Assembly: GCF_003943505.1 (NCBI RefSeq)
Contig: NZ_RJPS01000005.1
Coordinates: 59,427 to 93,391, forward strand
Direction of reading: 5' to 3'
DNA length: 33,965 nt
From: Streptococcus cristatus
GTDB taxonomy: Bacteria > Bacillota > Bacilli > Lactobacillales > Streptococcaceae
Below, one piece after another: positions 1 through 9,211 of the stretch. Within the stretch, counting starts at the first letter, position 1, and every line of letters begins with the position of its first letter. Below the pieces are notes generated by a model. The model saw nothing but the letters and a program-made list of their open reading frames with translations. It was not told the origin of the DNA and searched no databases. The position numbers were made by a program, and so were the translations under genes.

Positions 1-1781
1 GTTTGAGAAGCACGGATCTTGAACTGCATTTTTTCATTGCGTTCGTCCACATCAGCACGGACACCGCGGTCACGAAGTTTCTTAGCCACTTCCCATGCGT
101 AGTCCACGTGTTTTTCGTTAGAAACGGGGATGAGGGTTACTTGATGTGGTGCAAGCCATGTTGGGAAGGCACCCTTGTAGTTCTCAATCAAGATAGCTGT
201 AAAGCGTTCCATGGTTGAGATAACCCCACGGTGAATCATAACTGGACGGTGCTCTTCGCCATCAGCTCCGATGTATTTGAGGTCGAAACGTTCTGGAAGC
301 AAGAAGTCAAGCTGGATAGTAGAAAGTGTTTCTTCTTTTCCTAGGGCAGTCTTCACTTGGATATCGAGTTTCGGACCATAGAAGGCAGCTTCACCTTCGG
401 CTTCAAAATAGTCAACACCCATTTCATCAAGGGCTGCACGAAGCATAGTTTGAGCATTTTCCCACATTTCATCGTTGTCAAAGTACTTGTGAGTATCTTG
501 AGGGTCGCGAAGAGAGAGGCGGAAGCGATATTCAGTCAAGTTAAAGTCTTCGTAAACGTCGATAATCAACTGAAGGGCACGTTGGAATTCTTCTTGGATT
601 TGTTCTGGAGTAACAAAGAGGTGACCGTCGTTGAGAGACATTTCACGCACACGTTGAAGACCAGTTAGGGCACCAGATTTTTCGTAACGGTGCATCATAC
701 CGATTTCAGCGATACGGATTGGCAATTCACGGTATGAGTGAACATGGTGTTTGTAGACCTGGATGTGGTGTGGGCAGTTCATTGGACGAAGAACGAATTC
801 TTCCCCGTCACCCATGTCCATAGTTGGGAACATGTCTTCTTGGTAATGATCCCAGTGACCAGAAGTCTTGTAAAGTTCTACTGAAGCAAGTGGTGGAGTG
901 TAAACGTGTTGGTAGCCAGAAGCCAACTCCTTGTCGACAATGTAGCGTTCCAATTCACGACGGATAGTCGCACCATTTGGCAACCAGAATGGAAGTCCTT
1001 GTCCGACTTCTTGTGAAATCATGAAGAGGTCGAGCTCTTTACCAAGTTTGCGGTGGTCGCGTTCTTTGGCTTCTTCACGCATTTGAAGATAGTTCTTCAA
1101 GTCTTTTTTGTCAAACCAAGCTGTACCGTAGATACGTTGCATCATCGCATTGTCGCTATTTCCACGCCAGTAAGCACCTGCTACATGGAGAAGGTGGAAG
1201 ATTTGGATGCGACCTGTTGAAGGAACGTGAGGTCCACGGCAGAGGTCCACGTATTCGCCCTGACGGTAGATGGTCAAACCACCCTCGTCTTCAGAGTGTT
1301 CTTCAATCAATTCCAACTTGTAAGGATCGTTTTTAAAAATTTCACGCGCCTCATCCTTGGTCACTTCCTCACGGATGGATAGGAAGTTTTCTTTGACAAT
1401 CTTCTTCATTTCTTCTTCGATACGAGGCAGGTCTTCGTTGGAGATTTGGCCAGCTTGATTGTCCGTATCGTAGTAGAAACCATCTTCGATGGCTGGGCCA
1501 ACCCCTAGATGAATGTCTGGAAAAAGGCGGCGAGCTGCTTGGGCAAACAAGTGAGCAGCTGAGTGGCGCAAGATTGGCAGAGCATCTTCATGGTCAGGTG
1601 TCACGATTTCAATAGAACCATCTTCAGTGATGGCACGAGTCGTATCAATCAATTTGCCGTTAAATTTACCAGCCAAGGCCTTTTTAGCTAGGGAATTGCT
1701 GATGGATTGAGCAATATCAAAAGTTGTAACGCCAGATTCGAATTCACGAACAGCGCCATCTGGGAAAGTAATCTTAATCAT
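1..1781 (-). CDS. thrS: Threonyl-tRNA synthetase (3' end truncated by window edge)
   Basis: Charges tRNA-Thr with threonine in the cytoplasm. I translated the minus strand from the ATG at 1779-1781: it opens [17 protein letters not shown], the TGS domain typical of ThrRS, followed by the editing domain ([16 protein letters not shown], the HxxxH zinc motif) and the class II catalytic core ([21 protein letters not shown], with the catalytic-site Cys and His). About 593 codons are present out of roughly 645 usual for the family, so only part of the anticodon-binding domain is missing. The Shine-Dalgarno AAAGGAG sits inside the last codons of the upstream kinase gene and the two genes overlap by 8 bases, which suggests translational coupling. 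Expression should follow the threonine T-box leader at 2435-2645. Confidence 0.97.
   Translation of the reverse strand, partial: MIKITFPDGAVREFESGVTTFDIAQSISNSLAKKALAGKFNGKLIDTTRAITEDGSIEIVTPDHEDALPILRHSAAHLFAQAARRLFPDIHLGVGPAIEDGFYYDTDNQAGQISNEDLPRIEEEMKKIVKENFLSIREEVTKDEAREIFKNDPYKLELIEEHSEDEGGLTIYRQGEYVDLCRGPHVPSTGRIQIFHLLHVAGAYWRGNSDNAMMQRIYGTAWFDKKDLKNYLQMREEAKERDHRKLGKELDLFMISQEVGQGLPFWLPNGATIRRELERYIVDKELASGYQHVYTPPLASVELYKTSGHWDHYQEDMFPTMDMGDGEEFVLRPMNCPHHIQVYKHHVHSYRELPIRIAEIGMMHRYEKSGALTGLQRVREMSLNDGHLFVTPEQIQEEFQRALQLIIDVYEDFNLTEYRFRLSLRDPQDTHKYFDNDEMWENAQTMLRAALDEMGVDYFEAEGEAAFYGPKLDIQVKTALGKEETLSTIQLDFLLPERFDLKYIGADGEEHRPVMIHRGVISTMERFTAILIENYKGAFPTWLAPHQVTLIPVSNEKHVDYAWEVAKKLRDRGVRADVDERNEKMQFKIRASQ
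1343..1349 (-). other. GCGCGTG (Chi-like) in thrS
   Basis: Exact match to the Lactococcus Chi heptamer on the minus strand. Confidence 0.5.
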
Positions 1782-2418
1782 GGTTTTCTCCTTTAATATC
1801 TATTCTATTTTTATTGGACAATTTAAAGATTCGAGCAATCTCTTCCGCAGTCTGCTTTTCTGATTGACGACCATCTGTCATGAGACTAGAATAACCTAAT
1901 TTCATCGCTTCCTGCCGAACCATTTGAGCAAAAAGAATGTCTCGCTGCATCCAGTTTTCAAAAGCTTGCTCAGGATTGGTAGTTCCCTCTAAGACATAAG
2001 GAACCCATTCTCTCTGTTTATAGTGCTTTTTCTGAAAATCAGCTGTCGGAGTCAAGCATAGATAGGAAGACGCTGGGCATTCAAGCTCCTTTACCAAGTG
2101 AGGCAAAAGTCCTGCCCCCTCCACCAAGAGAGGTCTATCTTGATTTTTTATCAAGTAAGATTTCACATAAGGAAAAATCTCTTCATAAAAGCGCCATTCT
2201 TCATCTGCCATCTCTTCTGGACTTCTCATCCAGATTTGTTCTGGACTTCTGTCCTGTCTCAGAAGGCAAATCGGCTGTGAATCTGTACTTGCTTGACTCA
2301 TCATCTCGTCTACCAAATCATCCAATTTGATATGAAGTAGTTGATACTGTCTAACAAGAAGTGAAGCAATTGTTGACTTCCCACTACAAGGCGATCCGCC
2401 AATCATATAAAGCATCAT
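1774..2418 (-). CDS. P-loop kinase/ATPase of unknown substrate, in the thrS T-box operon
   Basis: About 214 aa. The N-terminus [15 protein letters not shown] contains a perfect Walker A loop of the small-molecule kinase type, followed by [10 protein letters not shown] (a substrate-side acidic motif as in nucleoside or antibiotic kinases), [10 protein letters not shown] (Walker-B-like), and a Arg-containing lid-like segment [16 protein letters not shown] near residue 170. No transmembrane segment. I chose the ATG at 2416-2418 because AAGGAGG lies just before it; a second ATG follows at once (2413-2415) and has better spacing. A longer reading from an upstream TTG would translate the Shine-Dalgarno itself. 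It is the first gene after the threonine T-box and its stop overlaps the thrS start. The family includes zeta-toxin-like, uridine-kinase-like and phosphotransferase proteins; I cannot name the substrate. Confidence 0.85.
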   Translation of the reverse strand: MMLYMIGGSPCSGKSTIASLLVRQYQLLHIKLDDLVDEMMSQASTDSQPICLLRQDRSPEQIWMRSPEEMADEEWRFYEEIFPYVKSYLIKNQDRPLLVEGAGLLPHLVKELECPASSYLCLTPTADFQKKHYKQREWVPYVLEGTTNPEQAFENWMQRDILFAQMVRQEAMKLGYSSLMTDGRQSEKQTAEEIARIFKLSNKNRIDIKGENHD

Positions 2419-2434
2419 TCTTCCTCCTTCTGAC

Positions 2435-2466
2435 AAAATAAAAACGACATCCTAAAAAGGACGTCG
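2435..2466 (-). terminator. T-box-controlled intrinsic terminator
   Basis: Stem CGACGTCC/GGATGTCG (8 pairs, one G-T) around a TTTTTA loop, followed on the minus strand by TTTTTATTTT. The 5' arm lies next to the T-box sequence, so antiterminator and terminator should be mutually exclusive. Confidence 0.9.
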
Positions 2467-2602
2467 CAACGTGGTTCCACCTTCATTTATGCAAGTCAAA
2501 AAGACTTACACCTCTGATTGGCTCTAACGTAGCCACCGTTTTATGTTTTCATAAAAGCCAGTAGAGTAGTCCCAACTGCATCCTCTGCGCGATTTCCAGC
2601 TC

Positions 2603-2609
2603 CACGCGC
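2603..2609 (-). other. GCGCGTG (Chi-like) in the T-box Stem I
   Basis: The only one of the six outside a coding region; it is also part of the T-box stem, so its presence may owe to RNA structure. Confidence 0.4.
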
Positions 2610-2650
2610 TCTCTAAAAGATTTCCTGCAGGTGATATGTCTCTAAAAATT

Positions 2651-2678
2651 ATTATAGCACGATTGAAAAAATTTGCAA
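2651..2678 (-). promoter_or_regulatory. Promoter of the T-box-kinase-thrS operon
   Basis: Minus strand -10 TATAAT (2651-2656) and -35 TTGCAA (2673-2678) with a 16-base spacer. Transcription would begin near 2644, at the foot of T-box Stem I. It lies directly after the stop codon of the membrane-protein gene, and no terminator is seen between them. Confidence 0.8.
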
Positions 2679-2684
2679 GAACTT

Positions 2685-3050
2685 TTATTGGTTTTCAGCT
2701 CTGCTATTTTTCCTAGTAAATCTATAAATCAAATGCCCCAAGCCATTTCCAGCTAGTGAGAAAAGGAAATAGGCGGCATGATAAAGAGGAATCCACTCTC
2801 CAAAGGTGAAAATAGTCAGGAAAAATAAGAGGGCAACCAAGAAAGAAAAGCGCAAAGAAAACCCATATAAAGCTGCATAGAGCAGGGACACCAACAAGGT
2901 TGCCAGGGGAGAGTAGATGAGAACATTTCCAACTACTAGCCCCTTACTTAACATGGAATCCATGGGCAAATACCGTAACAGTATATAAAAGACAAAATAG
3001 AAAAAGAAAAGGGGGAGCAAAAAGAAAATTTCTTTTTTATGGACTTTCAT
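2685..3050 (-). CDS. Small integral membrane protein, unknown function
   Basis: 121 aa when started at the ATG at 3048-3050, which has GGAGGT six bases upstream; an earlier in-frame ATG lies before that Shine-Dalgarno and is unlikely. About four hydrophobic segments are visible: FFLLPLFFFYFVFYILL, a middle VLIYSPLATLLVSLLYAAL, FLVALLFFLTIF and a last segment around AAYFLFSLAGNGLG, ending in a basic tail RFTRKNSRAENQ. It is the third gene of the glycolipid glycosyltransferase run, 36 bases after the 437-aa transferase gene. I do not recognise the family. A supporting role in glycolipid or lipoteichoic-acid metabolism is only a guess from position. Confidence 0.8.
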   Translation of the reverse strand: MKVHKKEIFFLLPLFFFYFVFYILLRYLPMDSMLSKGLVVGNVLIYSPLATLLVSLLYAALYGFSLRFSFLVALLFFLTIFTFGEWIPLYHAAYFLFSLAGNGLGHLIYRFTRKNSRAENQ

Positions 3051-3086
3051 AAGAGCACCTCCGTTCATTAGGTCTTATAAGGAAGT

Positions 3087-4400
3087 TTATTCCCAATATT
3101 TCCGAATATTCTTTATCTGCTTCTTAGATGCTTTTATCATCCTAGTTGAGCTGTTTACCGGCAGTGACATGATTTTTCCTGGCAAATAGACAATGGTCTT
3201 GGCTAAGCGTTTGGCCATCGTTTCTTCAGGATTGAGATCATTATGAAAATCCTTGCTAATGGTCAAATCCAAATAGAATTCATAGACACGGCGACCAAAA
3301 TTCTCAGCGGAAATCTCGTATAATTTATCGGCTAGCTTTTTCTCGTCCATATCTGGTGTTGCCAAAATGGCTTCTAAAATAGCCCCTGCTAAATCTCGAT
3401 TTTCATAATAGAGTGTACCAAAAGTTTTATCGCTGATGACATTGTCCAGATAAGGATTGCCATGGGCGATGATGGGGGTACCGCTGGCTAGGCTTTCCAG
3501 ATAAGTCAGCCCCTGCGTCTCACTGGTTGAGGCCGAAATAAAGAAATCTGCTGCTTTATAGTAGAGAGCAGTATCGCTCGGTGCAATCATCCCTGTAAAA
3601 ATGACAGCATCCTCAATATGGAGCTGGGCTACCAAGGCTTTCAAGTCCTCAGCATAAGGCCCATCTCCGACAATGACCAACTTCACCTTGGCATTTTCTT
3701 CCAAAACCATTGGCAGTGCTTCAACAATCGCCTGGATATTTTTCTCGTAGGAAATTCTGGATAAACTGAGCAACATGATTTCGTCTTCTGCTATGCCCAG
3801 CTTAAAGCGCAGTTTCTTGATGTCTTCCCGTGAGAGTTCTGGGCGGTCAAACTTGGCCAAGTCGATTCCTGTTGGAATAACCCGTTTTTCCGCCTTGATT
3901 TTATAACCAACCAAAAGGTCATAGACAATCTCAGAAGGACAAACGACACCATCCAAATCGCTCATGAAACCACGCACGATGTACTTGACCATACTCGGAC
4001 GAATCACCATGCCCTTGGCAAGATAGTGCACATAGTCCTCATATTGGGTATGGTAAGTGTGAACCACTGGAATCCGCAGTTCCTTGGCAATCCAGATGCC
4101 CAAAAGACCCAGCGAAAACTCTGTCTGAGTATGGATGATATCTAACTGGTACTGGCGAGCAATTTCTAAGGCATTTGAAAAACCACGATAAGCCACGCGC
4201 CGATCCTTAAATGCGAAGAAAGGCACGCTGGGAATACGGATAATCTGCCAATCTTCATAACGGTTGACATCCTTGTCCGTCGTAGTGAAAATAAAGACTT
4301 TATGACCTAGTTTCTCTAGCTCAGTCTTGAGGGTGCGAATGCTCGTCGCCACCCCGGAAACCTGAGGAAAATAGGTATCTGTAAAAAGACCAATCCGCAT
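3087..4400 (-). CDS. GT4 glycosyltransferase, probable alpha-monoglucosyldiacylglycerol synthase
   Basis: 437 aa, a GT-B fold transferase. The N-terminal half opens MRIGLFTDTYFPQVSGV, the glycine-containing acceptor-side loop of GT4 enzymes; the C-terminal half has the donor-site motif ETQGLTYLE (E294 and E302, the EX7E pair). The last ~60 residues are basic and amphipathic (ending KKQIKNIRKYWE), suited to peripheral membrane binding. Family knowledge: the pneumococcal homologue next to cpoA makes glucosyl-diacylglycerol, the first glycolipid of the lipoteichoic acid anchor pathway. It follows cpoA after a single base, with GGAGATGTGAT as its ribosome site, so the two are surely co-transcribed. 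The exact sugar specificity is inferred from pairing and length. Confidence 0.88.
   Translation of the reverse strand: MRIGLFTDTYFPQVSGVATSIRTLKTELEKLGHKVFIFTTTDKDVNRYEDWQIIRIPSVPFFAFKDRRVAYRGFSNALEIARQYQLDIIHTQTEFSLGLLGIWIAKELRIPVVHTYHTQYEDYVHYLAKGMVIRPSMVKYIVRGFMSDLDGVVCPSEIVYDLLVGYKIKAEKRVIPTGIDLAKFDRPELSREDIKKLRFKLGIAEDEIMLLSLSRISYEKNIQAIVEALPMVLEENAKVKLVIVGDGPYAEDLKALVAQLHIEDAVIFTGMIAPSDTALYYKAADFFISASTSETQGLTYLESLASGTPIIAHGNPYLDNVISDKTFGTLYYENRDLAGAILEAILATPDMDEKKLADKLYEISAENFGRRVYEFYLDLTISKDFHNDLNPEETMAKRLAKTIVYLPGKIMSLPVNSSTRMIKASKKQIKNIRKYWE
4194..4200 (-). other. GCGCGTG (Chi-like) in the 437-aa glycosyltransferase gene
   Basis: Minus strand copy within codons for RRVAY, early in the gene. 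Confidence 0.5.
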
Positions 4401-4401
4401 A

Positions 4402-5400
4402 TCACATCTCCAAAACTGTTTGGTAAGCCTTGACTAACTGAAGTGCGACATCATCGATAGAGCGACTCTCCGCAACACGATAGCCTGCCTCGCGTTTATC
4501 CACTTTTCCGTCAAGAACCTTACGAAGCGATTCAACAAACTCATCTACATTATGACAAAGCTCCGCCGACTCTTCATCAATCCAGCCATTATAAACAGGA
4601 ATATCACGCAGGACCACGTGTTGCCCGCTGGCTAACGCTTCTAGGACCACTATCCCTTCTGTCTCCTCATAAGACGGGAAAAAGAAGGCGTCACTGCCTG
4701 ACATAGCTCCTTGGAAGACTGCACCTTTGAAATAACCCGGAAATTCCACGTTTTCTGGATGATTATAGAGGACAAGATCTCGAATCTTGCGCGGAATAAG
4801 CCAAAGATTGATAGAACCCAGCCAGATAAAGCGGACATCTGGCATTCTGCGAGCTACTTCGACAAAGTCTTCGATTCCTTTTCGTCTGAAATAAAGGCCG
4901 GCACAGATTACGACTTTCTGCCCCTCTGCAATCTGAAAATGTTTTTTAAAGACTGCTTCCTTGCGTTCATCTTTCTTGTATTTCGACAGGTCAATGCCGT
5001 TTGAGACAGCCATAATGGGCGTCGTCACACCGTAGGATTGAATCAATTTTTTTGAATACTCAGACGGAGTAATGATAAAATCCGCCATTTTATACATGTG
5101 CGCTAGATATTTGCCAAACAAGGGCGCAAAAAGATTAGAACCAATAAAAGAATTTTCAAAGTCTTCTTTTGTCGAATGTCCGTGCATGATCACTTTTTTG
5201 CCTCCCCTCTTAGCTGCGTGAAGAAGAAGCAAACTACGAGGTCCGTAAGTGTTGATGTGCACGACATCATAATCTCCTAAAACATCTGTGGTATAAGGAA
5301 TTCCTGCCAGATCCAATGCATGCATTTGATGCTGCAAGGCACGGCCGATGCCTGACTTTTCTAAAACAGACTTTCCTTCTAGATATAGTAATACTTTCAT
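4402..5400 (-). CDS. cpoA: Glycolipid galactosyltransferase CpoA (GT4)
   Basis: 332 aa, the length of pneumococcal CpoA, with the same opening style (MKVLLYLEGK, then SGIGRA). Residues 43-75 hold the acceptor-side fold, VSNGID near 132 is typical of GT4, and YEETEGIVVLE carries the EX7E pair at E246 and E254. Family knowledge: CpoA adds galactose to glucosyl-diacylglycerol to give the Gal-Glc-DAG anchor lipid; in pneumococcus, mutants affect beta-lactam resistance and membrane lipid balance. First gene of a three-gene run. An extended -10 element sits only seven bases before the ATG and no Shine-Dalgarno is present, so its mRNA may be leaderless. Confidence 0.9.
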   Translation of the reverse strand: MKVLLYLEGKSVLEKSGIGRALQHQMHALDLAGIPYTTDVLGDYDVVHINTYGPRSLLLLHAAKRGGKKVIMHGHSTKEDFENSFIGSNLFAPLFGKYLAHMYKMADFIITPSEYSKKLIQSYGVTTPIMAVSNGIDLSKYKKDERKEAVFKKHFQIAEGQKVVICAGLYFRRKGIEDFVEVARRMPDVRFIWLGSINLWLIPRKIRDLVLYNHPENVEFPGYFKGAVFQGAMSGSDAFFFPSYEETEGIVVLEALASGQHVVLRDIPVYNGWIDEESAELCHNVDEFVESLRKVLDGKVDKREAGYRVAESRSIDDVALQLVKAYQTVLEM

Positions 5401-5407
5401 ATCTTCT

Positions 5408-5416
5408 ATTATACCA
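5408..5416 (-). promoter_or_regulatory. Extended -10 promoter of cpoA, abutting the start codon
   Basis: Minus strand TGGTATAAT: a perfect -10 (5408-5413) with the TGn extension. The region 16-18 bases upstream holds only a weak -35 (TTTCTT/GTTTCT). The ATG follows after seven bases, so the predicted +1 is at or one base before the A of ATG. Confidence 0.7.
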
Positions 5417-5423
5417 AAAGAAG

Positions 5424-5479
5424 CAAAAAAAGAAACGCCAAGGGAAGATTAGCAGTTAAATAATGCACTCAACCTTCCC
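5424..5479 (-). terminator. Possible rexA terminator
   Basis: Minus strand arms GGGAAG (5474-5479) and CTTCCC (5442-5447) enclose a 26-base partly paired loop; a T-run (5424-5430) follows only after about a dozen bases, so it is not a textbook terminator. Nothing else stands out in the rexA-cpoA gap. Confidence 0.3.
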
Positions 5480-5539
5480 ACAAGCATTTCCTGCAGCAAT
5501 ATCCTTTCTTAGTGGAACTCTATTCAGTTTCTAATCAGA

Positions 5540-8500
5540 CTAGTCCACCTTGACCAGCTGTAGCTCCGCTCCTCCCAGTAGAATCAAATACTTGTCTACT
5601 TGGCTAAGACAATAGGAACGACTGAGGGCTTCGGCATAGAGGTCCAGCTGAGCTCGGTAGCGCTCCACCAAGTCTGCCGGATTATGATAGCGGTCAGTCT
5701 TATAGTCAAAGAGGATAATGCGATCATCAAAGAGCAGGTAGCCATCCAAGATTCCCCGAACAACAAAGTCTTGACCACTGGCTGGATCCTGCTTGAGCAT
5801 AGCAAAAGGTGCTTCCCTATGGAGACAATTGGCCTGCTGCTGGATTAGCTGACCCAGTTCTGTAGCGAAAAAGGCCTCAATCTTAGCTAAATCAATCCCT
5901 TTCTTAACTGCCGCATCTACCTGAACCTGAGCCAAGGCTTGACGAATGCTAGTCTTAGTGACAGGCTGATCCAGCGGAATCCGTTGCATGAGTTCATGAA
6001 CAGCAGAGCCGATTTGAACTCCTGTGATTTGCTTCTTCTTGCCAAAATTAGGCAGTTCAAAAGTCAGCTGGGGCTGATAACTTCGAGGCGCATCCATAAT
6101 GTCCAGCCCTTCTGAGTCCATAACTGGTTCATAGAACTTCTTGATTTGACTGGGCGTGCGGACACTAGGCAATTCAATAGCCGCTTGATAGAGGCTGTTG
6201 AGCCGATCTACATTCTCCAAGATATCCAGAGCTCGGCGGATATCCTCTGACTGACGGTTGCCCGTCAAATCATCTACCGGAATAGGATCAGCCTGCTCCA
6301 CTACTCCAATCTGCTCGTCTGTCAGCTCTTGATCGGTCACAAAACGGGTCTGATAAGCCAAATTTTCCCCCTCAAACACAGACTGAATAGCATAGAGCCA
6401 ATCCTGAAAATTGGTCAGCTGGCTACGAAGGCCGCTAGATAAGCGACCATTTTGGCTAGTCCCCCACTTGCGCTCTTGGAGCTTAGCTTGATTGCCCTTT
6501 CCGACCAGATAGAGCTTGGTCTCAGCCCGCGTCATGGCCACATAGAGCAGACGCATCTGCTCAGACAAGCTAGCCAGCTTGAGTTCTTCGGCATTCTGCT
6601 GATAAGGTAGGGTCTCCATGGAAATGCGGATCTGCTTGGGCGCATGAGGATCCTGAGCCTCAACATCTACATCAGCCACATATTTGATTCCGATGCCTTT
6701 TTGTCGGCTGAGGATAATATCAGAGCTACTATCCTGACGATTGAAGGTTTTGTCCATATTGAGCAGAAAGACATACTTAAACTCCAGGCCCTTACTCTTA
6801 TGGATAGTCATTAGCTGGACAGCATTTTTCGGAGCAGCTAGAGGGACACTAGCCAAATCGTGCTCATTTTTCAAAATTCGGTCAATCATGCTGATAAAGC
6901 GGGATAGCCCCTTGAAACTCGACTTTTCATAGTCGTTGGCCCGCAAGGATAAGGCATAGAGATTGGCCTGACGCTGCTCACCGTTGGGCAGGACCCCTAC
7001 CATATCGTAGTAAAAACGATCCTGATAAATCTTCCAGATTAAATCATAGAGGGAATGGGTCTTGGAATAGCTGCGCCAGTCATTAAGAGTTTCCTGAAAG
7101 TGCTGCAGTTTCTTGCGCAATTCACCATGGATGAGTTGAGGTTCCAGACCTTGATTAGCCAGAGTATTCTTCAGCTTTTCGTAGAGATTTTCCATGGACT
7201 TGGTACTGGAGGCTTGCAAGGCTAGCCGAGCTAATTCGTCCTCATCAAAGTCAAACATCGGCGACTTTAGGAGAGCGGTCAGGGCATAATCGTTGAGAGG
7301 ATTGTTAATGGTCCGCAAGGTATCCAGCATCACCATAACCTCTACCGACTGGAGATAATTGGTCTCGCCATCATCAGGCACAATCGGGATATGATGCCGG
7401 TCAAACTCTGCCAAAATCAGATCATTGCGGGTCCGCGAAGCTGTCAGCAAGGTCATATCCTTGAAATCCACTCCTTCTTGGTTATGAAGACGGATGATTT
7501 CCTTGATTACCAAGGCCACTTCACCAGCTGAAATACTAGGCAGACCTTGGTCAGAATCCTCTTCTTCGCTATCAGCGCTACCATCATAAATCAAAAACTC
7601 CGCCTGATTGGCTGGATTAGGCTCCCGTTTAGCTGGATTTCCCGCCACCAAGTAGTGGTGCTCATTGTAGTCAATCTCGCCAACTTCCTCGTCCATGAGT
7701 CGTTTAAAGACATCATTAGTGGCTTCCAGTACCTCGATGTGACTGCGGAAATTTTCCTTGAGAATAATCAGCTTGCCCTGACTAGGATCGGCCTGATAGA
7801 GTTTAAATTTATCGTTAAAAATCTGCGGATCGGCCTGACGGAATCGATAGATGGACTGCTTAATGTCGCCGACCATAAAGCGATTATTTCCTCGAGCCAA
7901 CAATTCCAGCATTCGCTCCTGAGTATGGTTGGTATCTTGGTACTCATCGACCATGACCTCATGGTACTTATCCTGATAAAAATGCCGTACTTCTGGATAA
8001 TTTTCTAAAATCTCAATAGCAAAATGGCTGATATCACCAAATTCAAAGGCATTTTCTGCTACCTTGCGCTCCAAATAAGTTTGCGAGAAATCTCGGACAA
8101 AACCGCGTAACAAATCCAGTAGAGGAAGAGCTTCCGCCTGATGCTGCTCCATAAAGTTCAGATGATAGAGGCGGACATCCAACTCTTTAATTCGCTCTAT
8201 CAAGGGCTTGCGGGCTTCATTATAGGCTTGGGCCAGCTCTTTTTTAAGTTCGTCCGCATTCTTGCCGACTCGGGCAGTAAAAGCCTGATGGTTAGACGTC
8301 TTGGCTAATTCTAAAAAGCGCTGAATCAGGTCTAGCAACTGCTCAGATCCGGTCTGCTCCGTCAGCTCAGCCAAGATATCTAAGGCTGCCTGAACATTTT
8401 CCTGATACTTAGCTCCAGCAAAAACTTGACCTTCATGAGCCAGATGGCTCTGGAAAAAATCTTCCAAATCCAGCAGAGACTGCCTAGCTCCAGAGAATAT

Positions 8501-9211
8501 TCTCTCCCGCTCTGCTCTAAAATCACTGGTTTCATAACCTAGAAGAAAGGTCTCTTCCAACCATTTTCGCGGATTGCTGGTAGACTGGAGAAAGCTATAA
8601 ATACTATAAATCTGCTGGCGGAAACCAGCAATGTCCTTGCGCTTACCAGTGAAATTTTTGACCAAGCGACTGAATAATTCCTGTCGATCACTCTCATAGT
8701 AGGTATCGAAAAGCTGGTCAAAGACTTCATTTTGCAGAATGAGCTGCTCACTGGCCGACTGTAAAATCCGAAAATGCGGGGCCAGCCCCAGCAAATAGCC
8801 GTATTTATTTACCACTTTCTGGGTAAAGGCATCCATGGTGCCAATATCCGCATTGGCAATCTCAGCCAACTGCTGGGCCAGATGCTGGCGGAGTTCCTGA
8901 TCTGAAGTCTCCTTGAGTACCAGACTCAGCTCCTTTTCCAGCCGCTCCTTAAGCTCACCTGCCGCCTTAACAGTAAAGGTTGAGATGAAGAGTTGACTGA
9001 CCTCCACACCCCTGAGAATCTGGTCAATAATCCGCTGAACCATAACATAGGTCTTACCAGATCCAGCCGAAGCTGAGACGAGAATATTCTGACCAGAGGA
9101 GTAGATGGCCTGGATCTGCTCTGGTGTACGCTTTTGTGGCTTGTCAGAGGCAGCTTCCTCAGCCTGCTTGACTAGGATATCCTGCTCGCTTAAAAAGGGA
9201 ATCCGTCTCAT
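5540..9211 (-). CDS. rexA: RexA/AddA helicase-nuclease subunit
   Basis: 1223 aa, normal for RexA. Acts with RexB to unwind and degrade double-stranded DNA ends, then, after Chi, to produce a 3' tail for RecA. Seen in order: UvrD-type helicase motif [10 protein letters not shown] at residues 46-54, motif [12 protein letters not shown] near 420, motif III region [15 protein letters not shown], motif [12 protein letters not shown] near 800, motif [11 protein letters not shown], and the RecB-family nuclease at the C-terminus: GILDGYLL followed by LFDYKTDRY near 1168 with the catalytic Asp and Lys. Its ATG overlaps the rexB stop by four bases, so rexB and rexA are one operon with coupled translation. 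All key residues are present. Confidence 0.97.
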   Translation of the reverse strand: MRRIPFLSEQDILVKQAEEAASDKPQKRTPEQIQAIYSSGQNILVSASAGSGKTYVMVQRIIDQILRGVEVSQLFISTFTVKAAGELKERLEKELSLVLKETSDQELRQHLAQQLAEIANADIGTMDAFTQKVVNKYGYLLGLAPHFRILQSASEQLILQNEVFDQLFDTYYESDRQELFSRLVKNFTGKRKDIAGFRQQIYSIYSFLQSTSNPRKWLEETFLLGYETSDFRAERERIFSGARQSLLDLEDFFQSHLAHEGQVFAGAKYQENVQAALDILAELTEQTGSEQLLDLIQRFLELAKTSNHQAFTARVGKNADELKKELAQAYNEARKPLIERIKELDVRLYHLNFMEQHQAEALPLLDLLRGFVRDFSQTYLERKVAENAFEFGDISHFAIEILENYPEVRHFYQDKYHEVMVDEYQDTNHTQERMLELLARGNNRFMVGDIKQSIYRFRQADPQIFNDKFKLYQADPSQGKLIILKENFRSHIEVLEATNDVFKRLMDEEVGEIDYNEHHYLVAGNPAKREPNPANQAEFLIYDGSADSEEEDSDQGLPSISAGEVALVIKEIIRLHNQEGVDFKDMTLLTASRTRNDLILAEFDRHHIPIVPDDGETNYLQSVEVMVMLDTLRTINNPLNDYALTALLKSPMFDFDEDELARLALQASSTKSMENLYEKLKNTLANQGLEPQLIHGELRKKLQHFQETLNDWRSYSKTHSLYDLIWKIYQDRFYYDMVGVLPNGEQRQANLYALSLRANDYEKSSFKGLSRFISMIDRILKNEHDLASVPLAAPKNAVQLMTIHKSKGLEFKYVFLLNMDKTFNRQDSSSDIILSRQKGIGIKYVADVDVEAQDPHAPKQIRISMETLPYQQNAEELKLASLSEQMRLLYVAMTRAETKLYLVGKGNQAKLQERKWGTSQNGRLSSGLRSQLTNFQDWLYAIQSVFEGENLAYQTRFVTDQELTDEQIGVVEQADPIPVDDLTGNRQSEDIRRALDILENVDRLNSLYQAAIELPSVRTPSQIKKFYEPVMDSEGLDIMDAPRSYQPQLTFELPNFGKKKQITGVQIGSAVHELMQRIPLDQPVTKTSIRQALAQVQVDAAVKKGIDLAKIEAFFATELGQLIQQQANCLHREAPFAMLKQDPASGQDFVVRGILDGYLLFDDRIILFDYKTDRYHNPADLVERYRAQLDLYAEALSRSYCLSQVDKYLILLGGAELQLVKVD

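Larger units (their letters stand above)
2435..2645 (-). promoter_or_regulatory. Threonine T-box leader controlling the kinase gene and thrS
   Basis: On the minus strand the leader carries the T-box sequence AAGGTGGAACCACG (2470-2483) followed by an intrinsic terminator. The UGGA in the T-box bulge would pair with a tRNA 3' end UCCA, matching the U discriminator expected of Gram-positive tRNA-Thr. In Stem I the base helix AGAG/CTCT closes an internal loop whose 3' side reads GGGACTA, giving ACU as the specifier codon, a threonine codon followed by a purine. An inner helix CTGCA/TGCAG is also visible. Uncharged tRNA-Thr should favour the antiterminator and turn on both downstream genes. Confidence 0.93.

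Noticed and set aside
7547-8008. 153-aa plus-strand frame inside rexA
   Set aside because: Antisense shadow of the Walker B region of rexA; no known motif.
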